DNA of 64,000 nucleotides from Paenibacillus pectinilyticus (GCF_001700435.1 NZ_LYPC01000019.1:42993-106992), one strand, 5' to 3'. Shown: positions 45,069 through 53,583, numbered from the stretch's first letter. Numbers and translations: made by a program. The notes: generated from the letters alone by a model not told the origin.

Positions 45069-45107
45069 ATAAAAGACCTCCATTTTGCGACATCGCGCAT
45101 GAATTTA

Positions 45108-45146
45108 GTTTGTGTTACAAACAATATAGTTTGTTCCACGTACAAA
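45108..45146. promoter_or_regulatory. MarR operator candidates
   Basis: GTTTGT-GTT-ACAAAC (45108-45122) is a perfect 15-base palindrome; a weaker GTTTGT..TACAAA copy spans 45129-45146. Both lie in the promoter region of the oxidoreductase gene and upstream of the marR gene, whose own extended -10 (TGG-TATACT, 45161-45169) is near. Confidence 0.62.
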
Positions 45147-45245
45147 GTCAATGGCTATTGTGGTATACTGTCAGGAGATGGCGACCGAACGTCAAAGACT
45201 CATCTCTTTGGCCATCGTTCGAATATTGATAAGTCCGGAGTGAAC

Positions 45246-45695
45246 ATGTTGAATAATGAACCTTTTACACATCAAAACGATCTATCCATCTTGGACAGTT
45301 TGGTCCAACTTTCCTTTCATATTCAAACCATTCTCGGGCGAATTGGTGCCGACCATGACCTGTCGATCATTCAAATCCGGCTGCTCGGCATTCTAAGGGA
45401 TCGTGAACCCAGCATGCTCCAACTTGCCCAGTATCTTGGTCTAGACAAATCCAGCATCACGGGCTTAGTCGATCGCGCTGAACGCCGCGGCCTCGTCGAA
45501 CGTACCATCTCTCCCGGCGACCGGCGGGGATTTAACGTGAGCGTAACGGCTGATGGTCGGCAGCTCATCCATGTCGTAGGTGCCGAGATCGAGCGCCAAG
45601 TCCTTGATGTTGTCGAAGTGCTTTCTGAGACTGATCGCTCACAGTTCGCTACCCTAGCAACCAAGATTTTAGGCGCTACCCTACACCCGAAATGA
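45246..45695 (+). CDS. MarR family regulator
   Basis: 149 residues from ATG 45246, preceded by CCGGAG; the frame extends 73 codons further upstream but runs through the operators and promoter. Winged helix about 30-110: PSMLQLAQYLGLDKSSITGLVDRAERRGLVERTISPGDRRGFNVSVT. No Cys in the usual OhrR position, so a thiol-oxidation switch is not evident. Probably represses the divergent oxidoreductase gene and itself. Confidence 0.93.
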   Translation: MLNNEPFTHQNDLSILDSLVQLSFHIQTILGRIGADHDLSIIQIRLLGILRDREPSMLQLAQYLGLDKSSITGLVDRAERRGLVERTISPGDRRGFNVSVTADGRQLIHVVGAEIERQVLDVVEVLSETDRSQFATLATKILGATLHPK

Positions 45696-45735
45696 TGTAC
45701 ATTAGCTTGCCTGTCACCTAGGCGATACACGAACG

Positions 45736-45774
45736 AAAAAATCCCACCGCGCTTTAAGCGAGGATGGGATTTAA
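45736..45774. terminator. bidirectional terminator
   Basis: Stem AAATCCCA / TGGGATTT with inner CGC/GCG pairing; T-runs on both strands, between the convergent marR and NAD(P)H oxidoreductase genes. Confidence 0.78.
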
Positions 45775-45784
45775 GTTAGCGCTT

Positions 45785-46369
45785 TTACGAGAATAATGAG
45801 TCCAATTTATCTTCAACTTGCTTTAAGATTCCTTTGTAAGAAGCATCATCAAGATATCCGATACTGCCGAAGAACAGATGACCTAAGGATTCAATACCAA
45901 CAAAGTCAAATATACCGGTGTCGGACGTGAGCTTCAATCCGTTGGTCATGCCAATATGATCGTAAACCTCGTTTGGAGTACCATGCGTATTGATGATAAC
46001 TCCTTTTTTACCTGCGAGCAGTTTAATAATGCCTTCTTCACCCACACTATAGGCAAATCCGTAAGAGAAGACACGGTCTATATAACCTTTGAATATCGCT
46101 GGCAGACCCGTCCACCAAATCGGATAAATAAATGTTATCACATCAGCTTGGGCTATATGATCTTGTTCAGTTTGAATATCTTGCGGTGTATGCCCATTTC
46201 TCATAGCAGCCGTATCCGCTGGTTTCAGCACAGGTTGAAAATCCAGTTCGTACAAGTCACGTACCGTTACCTCATGGCCTTGTTTCTTTAACGTATTCAC
46301 CGTCGTATCCAGTATGGCGTGGTTTAAACTCTCAGAGTTTGGGTGAGCATAAACGATTAAATGTTTCAT
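45785..46369 (-). CDS. flavodoxin-fold NAD(P)H oxidoreductase (MdaB/KefF-like)
   Basis: 194 residues from ATG 46369 (AAGGAGGACACGATA before it; the longer frame lacks a start signal). FMN-binding quinone reductase type: LIVYAHPNSESLNHAI at the N-terminus, ITFIYPIWWTGLPAIFKGYIDRVFSYGFAY in the middle, and LLAGKKGVIINTHGTP. It reduces quinones or azo compounds by two electrons. It is 55 bases after the VOC dioxygenase gene in one operon, a pairing that fits defence against catechols and quinones. Confidence 0.93.
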   Translation of the reverse strand: MKHLIVYAHPNSESLNHAILDTTVNTLKKQGHEVTVRDLYELDFQPVLKPADTAAMRNGHTPQDIQTEQDHIAQADVITFIYPIWWTGLPAIFKGYIDRVFSYGFAYSVGEEGIIKLLAGKKGVIINTHGTPNEVYDHIGMTNGLKLTSDTGIFDFVGIESLGHLFFGSIGYLDDASYKGILKQVEDKLDSLFS

Positions 46370-46424
46370 TATCGTGTCCTCCTTATTTTTCCTGCCAAAT
46401 GTATTTTCTCCAAAAAGCCTTCTT

Positions 46425-47273
46425 TTACATAAGCAAATGAATACGATTCCCCGAAGGATCTGTAGTGATCCAAGTACCGCCCTCTTCTTTAACACTTGCA
46501 CCCATCTTGTTCAAATTAGTAATAGCCTGATTCCGCGCTGTTTCATTGGGGTAAACTAAGGTAAATGATCGAAGACCAACACTATTTTCAGCTGGTTGCG
46601 GAGCACCCTCACCGTTCCAAGTATTTAATCCAATATGGTGATGATACTTGCCAGTTGAGATGAAAAGCGCTTGCGTTCCATAGCGATTAACAACTTCAAA
46701 TCCGAGACCTTTTGTGTAAAATTGTTCTGTCTCTTGTAAGTCGGAGACATGCAAATGAATATGCCCCATAACCGTACCTACCGGCAGACCGCTCCACACT
46801 GGATACTCTTCAATCCCAACAAGGTCCCTTATATTCAAAGGGTCAACCGCCATTTTCACGTCCCCATTCTGCCATTGCCATGCCAAAGGATCGCGGTCTC
46901 TATATACTTCAATCCCATTCCCATCTGGGTCTGACAGGTAGAGAGCTTCACTGACAAGATGATCGGCAGATCCAAGCTGCAAACCTTTATTAGCAAAATG
47001 AAGAATCATTTGTGCCAAATCGGACCGCGTTGGTAACAGCAGCGCAAAATGATAAAGCCCTGTCGTTCTCCCGCGGCTAGGTACAACGTTATCCGGTTGT
47101 TCGAGGGATAACAGCGTCGTCTTCCCATCCGCAGTCAAGTTAGCACGCTTCTCTGTTTGCTCCAAGATTTTAAAACCAATCACATCTTGATAATAGGTAA
47201 GGGACCGTTCTAGATTTTGAACCTTCAGATTGACTTGCCCTACAAATGTATGTGGTTCACGATGAAAGTTCAT
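46425..47273 (-). CDS. VOC family dioxygenase-like protein (CatE-like)
   Basis: 282 residues from ATG 47273 (TAGGAGGAGAG just upstream; an ATG nine codons earlier overlaps no site). Two vicinal-oxygen-chelate domains (about 5-125 and 155-275) with TGLYHFALLLP, SEALYLSDPDGNGIEVY, VMGHIHLHVSDL and YHHHIGLNTW; the His and Glu residues can form a metal site. It closely follows the pattern of Bacillus CatE, a catechol 2,3-dioxygenase, as recalled. A consensus promoter with an embedded palindrome drives it, divergent from a TetR gene. Confidence 0.92.
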   Translation of the reverse strand: MNFHREPHTFVGQVNLKVQNLERSLTYYQDVIGFKILEQTEKRANLTADGKTTLLSLEQPDNVVPSRGRTTGLYHFALLLPTRSDLAQMILHFANKGLQLGSADHLVSEALYLSDPDGNGIEVYRDRDPLAWQWQNGDVKMAVDPLNIRDLVGIEEYPVWSGLPVGTVMGHIHLHVSDLQETEQFYTKGLGFEVVNRYGTQALFISTGKYHHHIGLNTWNGEGAPQPAENSVGLRSFTLVYPNETARNQAITNLNKMGASVKEEGGTWITTDPSGNRIHLLM

Positions 47274-47321
47274 TATTTTCTCTCCTCCTAATGGCATCAT
47301 GACAGTTGTCGCGACTTCCAG

Positions 47322-47366
47322 TTACTTTATGTAAGTAATTATATTATTGTTAGTTATTTTTGTCAA
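47322..47366 (-). promoter_or_regulatory. consensus promoter with TetR operator
   Basis: On the minus strand TTGACA (47366-47361), a 17-base spacer and TATAAT (47343-47338). Directly downstream, over the expected start point, is the palindrome TTACTT-N5-AAGTAA (47322-47338); an extra AAGTAAC half-site overlaps the -35. Confidence 0.85.
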
Positions 47367-47444
47367 GTAACTAATCTATTCGAAGTAACATTCTTTCCGT
47401 AACGGTAGATTTACTATTATCCCAAAACATGTTATAAGGAAAAT

Positions 47445-48128
47445 ATGAGAAAATCTAATCAACCTATTATTAGTCGCCGCGCTCGGCCAGCCAAAGAGCC
47501 GCTTAGCATTGAACTCATTGTCGAGACCGCTTATGCGTTACTGAAAGAGGAAGGCATGTCAGGAATGAGCATGCGCAAAGTTGCTAAAGCTCTGGATACA
47601 GGGCCATCTTCCTTGTATGTCTACGTCAAGAACCTCCAGGAACTTAGCGCTTATGTCATGGATTACGGACTCAGTCAAGTCGTCTTGCCTGACCCCGGTG
47701 AGAACACATGGAAACAATCCTTGTTTGAAGCGCTGGATGCCTATCTCATGCTACTTTACGAGCATCCGGGCTTAGCGGAGCTATCGCTCACTACGATTCC
47801 GATAGGGACCAACTCGCTGCGACTGTCAGAGTTCATTCTCAGCAGGTTGCAGGAGGGAGAAGTTACATCCCGTTCAGCGGCCTGGGGGTTAGATCTCTTC
47901 TTGTTCTATGTCTCCTCCGTGGCATTCGAGAAAGCTTCATGGAGGAAGAATGGGGATGATCAGATATCAACGCTCAAGACATCGTTCCAATCCGCCGACC
48001 CGCTTCGCTACCCTCTGATCGCCAGTCTGAAGGAGGAATTGTTCTCTGGTAACACGGACTCAAATGAGCGGTTCCGTTGGGGACTTGAAGTCATTCTACA
48101 AGGGATTTTATCAACACGATTGTCATGA
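47445..48128 (+). CDS. TetR family regulator
   Basis: 227 residues. The helix-turn-helix (about 22-65) reads SIELIVETAYALLKEEGMSGMSMRKVAKALDTGPSSLYVYVKN; the C-terminal domain is of the TetR_C_1 type. Weak AAGG before the ATG. It is divergent from the VOC-oxidoreductase operon, whose promoter carries a palindrome at the start point, so it is the probable repressor, released by a phenolic or quinone ligand (inference). Followed by a strong terminator. Confidence 0.92.
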   Translation: MRKSNQPIISRRARPAKEPLSIELIVETAYALLKEEGMSGMSMRKVAKALDTGPSSLYVYVKNLQELSAYVMDYGLSQVVLPDPGENTWKQSLFEALDAYLMLLYEHPGLAELSLTTIPIGTNSLRLSEFILSRLQEGEVTSRSAAWGLDLFLFYVSSVAFEKASWRKNGDDQISTLKTSFQSADPLRYPLIASLKEELFSGNTDSNERFRWGLEVILQGILSTRLS

Positions 48129-48170
48129 TGATTAGTTTCTCCTGTTAGCATGATGCGCTGCCAAGCGCAC

Positions 48171-48215
48171 AAAAGGCTGTCTCTCCGTCATTAGATGACT
48201 TCTGAGACAGCTTTT
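48171..48215 (+). terminator. terminator of the TetR gene
   Basis: Stem AAAAGGCTGTCTC / GAGACAGCTTTT with a 20-base loop that itself contains a TCAT/ATGA pairing. Confidence 0.85.
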
Positions 48216-48245
48216 CTTGTTTATCTTGCTCCTGTACTGCAAGAG

Positions 48246-48782
48246 TTACTTTTTCAAACTCGTAATGTAGTCATTCATTTGCTTCGCATACTCATCGCCG
48301 CCGTTTTATACCAGCCGCTTTGCAGCTCCGTAAATTTATCGACAGGCTCTTTGCCCATAATAATTTTCATCATCATTGTGTAATTCTATCAACAATATCC
48401 TTCGGCGTTCCTACCTTAATGAAGAACGATTCCTCGTTCGCGCGTCTCATCGTGTTCTTGCGGATGTAGTCGGTTGGAAGTGTTGCAGGCGCTACTTTCT
48501 GGCCATCCTTGATCGTATAGTCATTGCCTTCTTAGCCATCCTTCACCACGTTCCATATATCTCCGTCAGCCAGGAATTCAACAGCTCAGCGGCCTTCATC
48601 GGGTCCTTGGCAGATTTCGTGATGCCCCAGAAGCCCCACGTTCCTGTCGCGGCAATAGACCCCGTATTAAAGCTCGCTTTACCGTCTTTCCCTTTAATCC
48701 AAATATACGTGAAGAATACCTCCATCGCCGCTTAAGCGCGTGGATTCGCAAGCAGTGTCTTGTATGCGAATGCCTTTGTCGA
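48246..48782 (-). pseudogene. C-terminal remnant of an LplA-type sugar-binding protein
   Basis: About 175 codons of the C-terminus of a family 1 solute-binding protein can be pieced together: AFAYKTLLANPRA, stop, GKASFNTGSIAATGTWGFWGITKSAKDPMKAAELLNSW (split here across phrases: GTWGFWGITKSA, DPMKAAELLNSW), NDYTIKDGQKVAPATLP, DYIRKNTMRRANEESFF, MGKEPVDKFTELQSGWY and GDEYAKQMNDYI ending LKK. At least two in-frame stops (48732, about 48534) and three frameshifts interrupt it. The N-terminal two thirds are absent. It is an old, inactive relic. Confidence 0.85.
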
Positions 48783-48896
48783 GCGAAAGAGAAATTGAGC
48801 GCTACGGATAGTACTCCGCTGCCCGCAGGCAAGGTCGGTGGTCGCGCTTATACGGCCAGCTTTGAGGTCGATAACTTATATGTAGAAGCCAGATAG
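48779..48896 (+). pseudogene. C-terminal tail of an unidentified + strand gene
   Basis: The last 38 codons before TAG 48894 read KEKLSATDSTPLPAGKVGG then RAYTASFEVDNLYVEAR, a closing beta-sandwich strand as seen at the ends of some GH43 or laminin-like carbohydrate-binding modules. No start or upstream coding sequence exists; it abuts the binding-protein relic, with which it collides at about 48780, implying a deletion junction. Confidence 0.5.
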
Positions 48897-48926
48897 GTAT
48901 TTGAAATATAACCTTGCAAACGCAAA

Positions 48927-48955
48927 AAAAAAGAGAAGCCGCGGCTTCTCTTTTT
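48927..48955. terminator. terminator of the exporter-padR operon
   Basis: Stem AAAAGAGAAGCC / GGCTTCTCTTTT with a two-base GC centre and A/T runs on both sides; ends one base before the PadR stop. Confidence 0.88.
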
Positions 48956-48956
48956 C

Positions 48957-49565
48957 CTACTTTTTGAACTCTTTCACCCTAGACTCTAAGAGCTCTATTT
49001 GTTCGTTCGTTAACTTATGCGCTTCAAACAATTTCCCCGAACGCGCTTCCTCCAGCAAGCTCAACAACCACAACTTCTCCGTTTCACCAAATTGAATGAA
49101 GCCTTGGATCATTAGCAAACTTCCACGAGGAAGGAAATCAGCTTTCAGCTCCAATACTGCTTGCATGCGGGCTACTCGTGTTTCACACACGTCAAGCTGC
49201 TTCATGATGAGATCCTCGATCATCCCTGGATCACCGTGGCGAACAAATGGCATAGCGAGAAATAGCGGATGCTGCGGATAGGAAGTTAGCTTAAACTGCT
49301 CCTCGAGCAGCTTCAAGAAAGCTTCACGTCCATGGGTCGTAATGCGGTAAATTGTCTTATCTGGCCTGTTATTTCCTTGATTAGCAATAACCTCAACTGC
49401 TTCAATCTGGCCATCCTCACGCAGTTGATCCACGGCATAATAAAGTGACCCGTCTCTGAGCTTGAAGCTTTCGTTCCAGTTGCGCTGCTTGATTGTTTGT
49501 CGAATCTCATAGGGATGCATGTCCCGCTCCATCAGCAAACCCAGTATTAAAAGCCTGATCGACAT
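48957..49565 (-). CDS. PadR family regulator
   Basis: 202 residues. The N-terminal winged helix (about 1-85) has LLILGLLMERDMHPYEIRQTI, DGSLYYAVDQLREDGQIE and KTIYRITTHGREAF; the C-terminal half is the helical Vir-type dimerisation domain. It starts seven bases after the exporter stop, so exporter and regulator share one transcript and the repressor is made with the pump. Likely operators are two TACTCAAATTTGA copies in the operon promoter. Confidence 0.94.
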   Translation of the reverse strand: MSIRLLILGLLMERDMHPYEIRQTIKQRNWNESFKLRDGSLYYAVDQLREDGQIEAVEVIANQGNNRPDKTIYRITTHGREAFLKLLEEQFKLTSYPQHPLFLAMPFVRHGDPGMIEDLIMKQLDVCETRVARMQAVLELKADFLPRGSLLMIQGFIQFGETEKLWLLSLLEEARSGKLFEAHKLTNEQIELLESRVKEFKK

Positions 49566-49571
49566 GATGCC

Positions 49572-51188
49572 TTAGCCTCCGTTATACGTAGGCTCAGGTT
49601 TGCCGCCGCCTCCACCACCCGAAGAACCTGGTTTACCTGGACCACCTTGTGAACCAGGCCCGCCAGGTCCGCCAGGAGCTCCAGCTTTATTCAACTCTAA
49701 GCGCGCGCGTCCCATCAGAAACACAAAAATCAGCGCGACGATTGGAAGAATGAGCGACCATTGAAAAATGGCAATGACCGAATTCGCAAATTGCTGCAGC
49801 ATCACCTGCACAACATCCGCGCTAAGACCCATTTGTTTCTGCACGCTTGGATCAAGAAGCGCTTGACCGCCTTTAATCTGTGCAGCCAATTGAGGATTCA
49901 GATTCGGCAGCAGCTTAACATCGGATTGGAACACGGATTTCTGAATGGCACCGAAAACAGTAATCCCAAGCGCCGAGCCGATTGTACGGAAGAACGTAAT
50001 CAGCGACGAAGATGTCCCTTTATATTGCGGAGGTACAGCGTTCAGTGTTGAAATGTTCAACAGGGAGAAGGAAACCCCGATACCGAGACCTACAATAATC
50101 ATAAAGAGTGAAATGACGAGACGGCTTGTTGACGAGTCCATCACGAATCCAAGAAGTGATAAACCGATAATCAGCATCAACGCAGATACCAGCATAACGT
50201 CACGATAGCGGAACTTCGAAACAACACGCCCACCAATTTGACTGCTCACGACAACACCAAGCATCATCGGAATCATGACCGTACTCGTTTGTGTGGCCGT
50301 TTTATGGAATACACCTTGAATGAAAAGCGGAATATAGGAAGCTGACGCGATCATCACGCCGCCATATAGCACCGAGATGCCCATGCTGCTCGTGAACACC
50401 TTATTTTTGAAAAGACTCAGTTTAATAATTGGATCTTTCGCTACTCGTTCAGCTAAGAAGAAAGCAATAAGGAATACGACACATGCGATGAAAAGCGAGA
50501 TCGTTTTCCCGGAGTTCCAAGCCCATCCGTCTGTGCCACCAAGCTCCAGACCGAACATAAGGAATAGCACGAAACCAGTTAGTGTAATCGCACCGATCCA
50601 ATCGATCGATTGTTTGCGTTTATTTTTATTCTCATGATACGCATTGGCAATGAAGAGCAGAGAAAGAATACCTAGAGGAACGTTAATGTAGAAAATCCAG
50701 CGCCAGCTGATATTATCCGTTATCACTCCGCCTAGAATAGGGCCAAACACGCTTGAAATACCAAATACAGCGCCGAAAAGCCCCATCATCTTGCCGCGTT
50801 TCTCAGCTGGGAACAAATCGAAAATGATCGTAAATACAATTGGCATCAGCGCCCCGCCGCCAACCCCTTGGATAGCACGGTAAATGATGAGCTGCTCCAT
50901 ATTTTGTGCCGTTCCACAAAGAATGGATCCCAGCATAAATAGAATAAGCCCGATCATAAAGAACGACTTGCGCCCAAACATATCCGAGAGTTTACCGAAA
51001 ATCGGTGTGGAGACAACCATTGCGATCATATAGGCGGAGTAAACCCATACAAACTTATCCAGCCCTCCAAGTTGTTTAATAATCGTACCCATAGCGGTCG
51101 ATACAATTGTCTGATCCAGCGCGGCGATAAATAAGCCGAGAAGCAGACCTGCAATGACCAGCTTTACATTACTGCGATTAGCATCCAT
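49572..51188 (-). CDS. MFS drug exporter, DHA2 family, with Gly/Pro-rich tail
   Basis: 538 residues from ATG 51188 (AAAGGA nine bases upstream; the longer frame begins inside the operators). About 14 helices; motif D1 AALDQTIVSTAMGTI, motif A GKLSDMFGRKS, motif C GPILGGVI. The last 40 residues are a low-complexity GPGGPGSQGG tail with a GGGGGG run, collagen-like in composition and probably disordered in the cytoplasm. First gene of an operon with padR. Substrates unknown. Confidence 0.94.
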   Translation of the reverse strand: MDANRSNVKLVIAGLLLGLFIAALDQTIVSTAMGTIIKQLGGLDKFVWVYSAYMIAMVVSTPIFGKLSDMFGRKSFFMIGLILFMLGSILCGTAQNMEQLIIYRAIQGVGGGALMPIVFTIIFDLFPAEKRGKMMGLFGAVFGISSVFGPILGGVITDNISWRWIFYINVPLGILSLLFIANAYHENKNKRKQSIDWIGAITLTGFVLFLMFGLELGGTDGWAWNSGKTISLFIACVVFLIAFFLAERVAKDPIIKLSLFKNKVFTSSMGISVLYGGVMIASASYIPLFIQGVFHKTATQTSTVMIPMMLGVVVSSQIGGRVVSKFRYRDVMLVSALMLIIGLSLLGFVMDSSTSRLVISLFMIIVGLGIGVSFSLLNISTLNAVPPQYKGTSSSLITFFRTIGSALGITVFGAIQKSVFQSDVKLLPNLNPQLAAQIKGGQALLDPSVQKQMGLSADVVQVMLQQFANSVIAIFQWSLILPIVALIFVFLMGRARLELNKAGAPGGPGGPGSQGGPGKPGSSGGGGGGKPEPTYNGG

Positions 51189-51216
51189 AGATTTCAATCC
51201 TTTCACCTTGATTTTA

Positions 51217-51268
51217 CTCAAATTTGAATATCCATTTGTTATTATACTCAAATTTGAGGTTTTTACAA
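51217..51268 (-). promoter_or_regulatory. exporter-padR promoter with two PadR operators
   Basis: Minus strand: TTGTAA (51268-51263), 16-base spacer, TATAAT (51246-51241). The perfect palindrome CTCAAATTTGAG (51247-51258) fills the spacer; a second copy CTCAAATTTGAA (51217-51228) lies exactly 30 bases away, downstream of the -10. Confidence 0.82.
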
Positions 51269-51306
51269 GATGGGTAAGAAAAAATAAATGGAATTAAAAT
51301 AGAAAA

Positions 51307-51331
51307 AGCGCCCTCCATTTCTGGCGGGCGC
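51307..51331 (-). terminator. terminator of glmS
   Basis: Stem GCGCCC / GGGCGC, 12-base loop, TTTTT on the minus strand, eight bases after the glmS stop. Confidence 0.8.
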
Positions 51332-51338
51332 CCATTCC

Positions 51339-53168
51339 TTATTCTACTGTCACACTTTTCGCCAAATTCCTCGGCTTATCCACATCATTCCCACGCGCCA
51401 ACGACGCGTAGTAGGACAGCAACTGCAAAGGAATCACAGACAACGCAGGTGTTAACACATCCAATGTTTTCGGAATAATGAACGTGCTGTCTACCGACTT
51501 CTGCAGCTCCGTTTCACCTTCCACAGCAATACCTAATACGTTCGCGCCGCGCGCCTTCACTTCTTTGATATTGCTCACGGTTTTCTCAAGCAGCTCATGC
51601 TGCGTTGCTAAAGCAATCACTGGGATATCATCCTCGATCAGCGCAAGCGTACCGTGCTTCAACTCACCAGCTGCATACGCCTCGGAGTGAATGTAAGAGA
51701 TCTCTTTCAGCTTCAGCGAGCCTTCCAGCGCTACCGCATAATCCAAGCCTCTGCCGATGAAGAACAGATTATCATGCTTCGCCATCTCTTCTGCAACGAC
51801 TTTCAGCGCTTCCGCTTGCTCCAAAATCTCGCTCACTTGCCCAGGCAATTCCTTCATCGCTGTAATCACTTCTGCGATTTCTTCAGGGGTTTGCGTGCCA
51901 AGCGTTTGCGCCAAGTGCAAGCCCAAGAGATAGAAACCGATCAATTGCGACGTGTAGGCTTTCGTTGAAGCAACCGCAATTTCCGGTCCTGCCCATGTGG
52001 TAATAATATCGTTCGCTTCACGCGCAACCGAGCTTCCTACCACATTCGTAATCGCCAAAACATGCGCTCCACAACGTTTCGCTTCACGAAGTGCTGCCAA
52101 TGTATCCGCCGTTTCACCGGATTGGCTTACAACAATCACGAGCGTATCCTTTGTGATGATCGGGGAACGATAACGATATTCAGACGCTACATCCGTTTCC
52201 ACCGGAATACGCGCCATTTTCTCAATAACATACTTCCCAACCATACCAGCATGGAATGCCGTTCCACAAGCGACGATATGCACACGGCTAATGTTGCGAA
52301 TCGCCTCTGGTGTAATCGTAAGCTCGTTCAACGTAACGCTCTTTCCATCCGGTGCAATACGACTTCCCATCGTATCACGGTATGCCTTCGGTTGGTCATA
52401 GATTTCTTTCAACATGAAATGATCAAATCCGGCTTTTTCCGCCGTAACAATGTCCCAATCGACATGGAACATTTCCCTGGAAATAAAATTCCCCTCTAAT
52501 GTCATTAATTCGACAGCATCCCGCGTTAATAGCGCCATTTCGCCATCATTAAGAATGAACACATTACGTGTATACTCTAGAATCGCAGGAATATCGGAAC
52601 CAATAAAATTCTCGCCTTCACCAATCCCGATAATGAGCGGGCTAGCTTGACGTACCGCAACAAGACGGTCTGGTTCGAACTCCGTCAAAACTCCAAGCGC
52701 AAACGCGCCCGTCATGTGCTTAACAGCCTTTTGAACCGCTTTGAGGATGTCTCCCTCATACAAGCTGGCGATCAAATGCGAAATAACCTCAGTATCCGTC
52801 TCCGATACGAACACATGCCCTTTCGCGATTAACTCTTCTTTCAGCGTAATATAATTCTCAATAATCCCGTTATGCACAACAGAAAATTTCAGAGAATTAT
52901 CGGTGTGTGGATGTGAATTCACGTCCGAAGGCTTGCCATGTGTCGCCCAACGCGTGTGGCCAATACCAACACTGCCGTTCAAAGGCGTTTCACCTAACTT
53001 CGACTCCAAGTTCGCAATACGGCCTTTGGCCTTCTTAATTTGCAAGCCATCCGCCGTATACACCGCTACCCCAGCAGAATCATAGCCCCTGTACTCCAGC
53101 TTTTTGAGGCCATCCAATAAAATCTCCTGAGAATTACGCTTTCCAATATAACCAACAATACCGCACAT
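51339..53168 (-). CDS. glmS: glutamine-fructose-6-phosphate aminotransferase
   Basis: 609 residues from ATG 53168 (GGAGG eight bases upstream), so the catalytic Cys follows the initiator Met as required for this Ntn amidotransferase (MCGIVGYIG). The glutaminase domain covers about 1-225 and two SIS sugar-isomerase domains about 285-590 (VACGTAFHAG, SQSGETADT, GRGLDYAVALEGSLKLKE). It makes glucosamine-6-phosphate from fructose-6-phosphate and glutamine, the entry to peptidoglycan precursors. A glmS ribozyme lies in its leader, so product feedback on mRNA stability is expected. The gene is downstream of glmM with its own promoter. Confidence 0.98.
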   Translation of the reverse strand: MCGIVGYIGKRNSQEILLDGLKKLEYRGYDSAGVAVYTADGLQIKKAKGRIANLESKLGETPLNGSVGIGHTRWATHGKPSDVNSHPHTDNSLKFSVVHNGIIENYITLKEELIAKGHVFVSETDTEVISHLIASLYEGDILKAVQKAVKHMTGAFALGVLTEFEPDRLVAVRQASPLIIGIGEGENFIGSDIPAILEYTRNVFILNDGEMALLTRDAVELMTLEGNFISREMFHVDWDIVTAEKAGFDHFMLKEIYDQPKAYRDTMGSRIAPDGKSVTLNELTITPEAIRNISRVHIVACGTAFHAGMVGKYVIEKMARIPVETDVASEYRYRSPIITKDTLVIVVSQSGETADTLAALREAKRCGAHVLAITNVVGSSVAREANDIITTWAGPEIAVASTKAYTSQLIGFYLLGLHLAQTLGTQTPEEIAEVITAMKELPGQVSEILEQAEALKVVAEEMAKHDNLFFIGRGLDYAVALEGSLKLKEISYIHSEAYAAGELKHGTLALIEDDIPVIALATQHELLEKTVSNIKEVKARGANVLGIAVEGETELQKSVDSTFIIPKTLDVLTPALSVIPLQLLSYYASLARGNDVDKPRNLAKSVTVE

Positions 53169-53312
53169 AGTTACAACCTCCAAATTTTTATAAGCCGCAT
53201 CGTAAAGGGCTGTTTGTCAAGGATCTGAACGTACTAGCAAACATATTACATATTGAAATAAACCATCTATAAGGGCGTTCTTTACGTGTTATGTGATTGA
53301 ATCGTTAATAGA

Positions 53313-53485
53313 TGTTGGATACTTGTCTGCCCGGTCGCCCGAACGATTTTGCTCTCCAACTTAACGGCACTCCTCGTGCCGGAAGGTCCCCGCCGAATGT
53401 TTCGAACACCTTCACCTCGTCAACTCACCGCGTAGTAGCAGCCTTAAAGGCCTACATTTCCGTCCCGCTTGCGAGTTCTGGCGCT
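53313..53485 (-). ncRNA. glmS ribozyme/riboswitch
   Basis: On the minus strand the cleavage-site segment A|GCGCCAGAACTC (A at 53485) is followed by the conserved core GTTGACGAGGTGAAGG, TCGAAA..TTCGGCGGGGACC and CTTCCGGC, then a GGCAC-GAGGA-GTGCC hairpin and a GTTGGA/TCCAAC closing pair. These match the glmS ribozyme core as known in Bacilli. It self-cleaves when bound to glucosamine-6-phosphate and lowers glmS expression. The 3' border is approximate. Confidence 0.93.
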
Positions 53486-53533
53486 ATTTGTTACGAATAA
53501 CCTCTGCCCTGCCTTTCCTTCTTGAGTAACTAC

Positions 53534-53562
53534 ATCATATGCATTTTCGCACAACCGTGCAA
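53534..53562 (-). promoter_or_regulatory. promoter of the glmS ribozyme-glmS transcript
   Basis: Minus strand TTGCAC (53562-53557), 17-base spacer, TATGAT (53539-53534). The inferred start near 53527 leaves about 40 bases before the ribozyme cleavage site. Confidence 0.8.
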
Positions 53563-53583
53563 CTTATTTTTGGCATGCCTGAA

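Noticed and set aside
45027..45245. N-terminal extension of the MarR protein
   Set aside because: It would cover the operators and promoter; ATG 45246 has its own ribosome binding site and gives the normal MarR length.
48376..48735. 119-codon plus-strand frame
   Set aside because: It is the antisense shadow of the decayed binding-protein gene, whose minus-strand protein pattern is clear.
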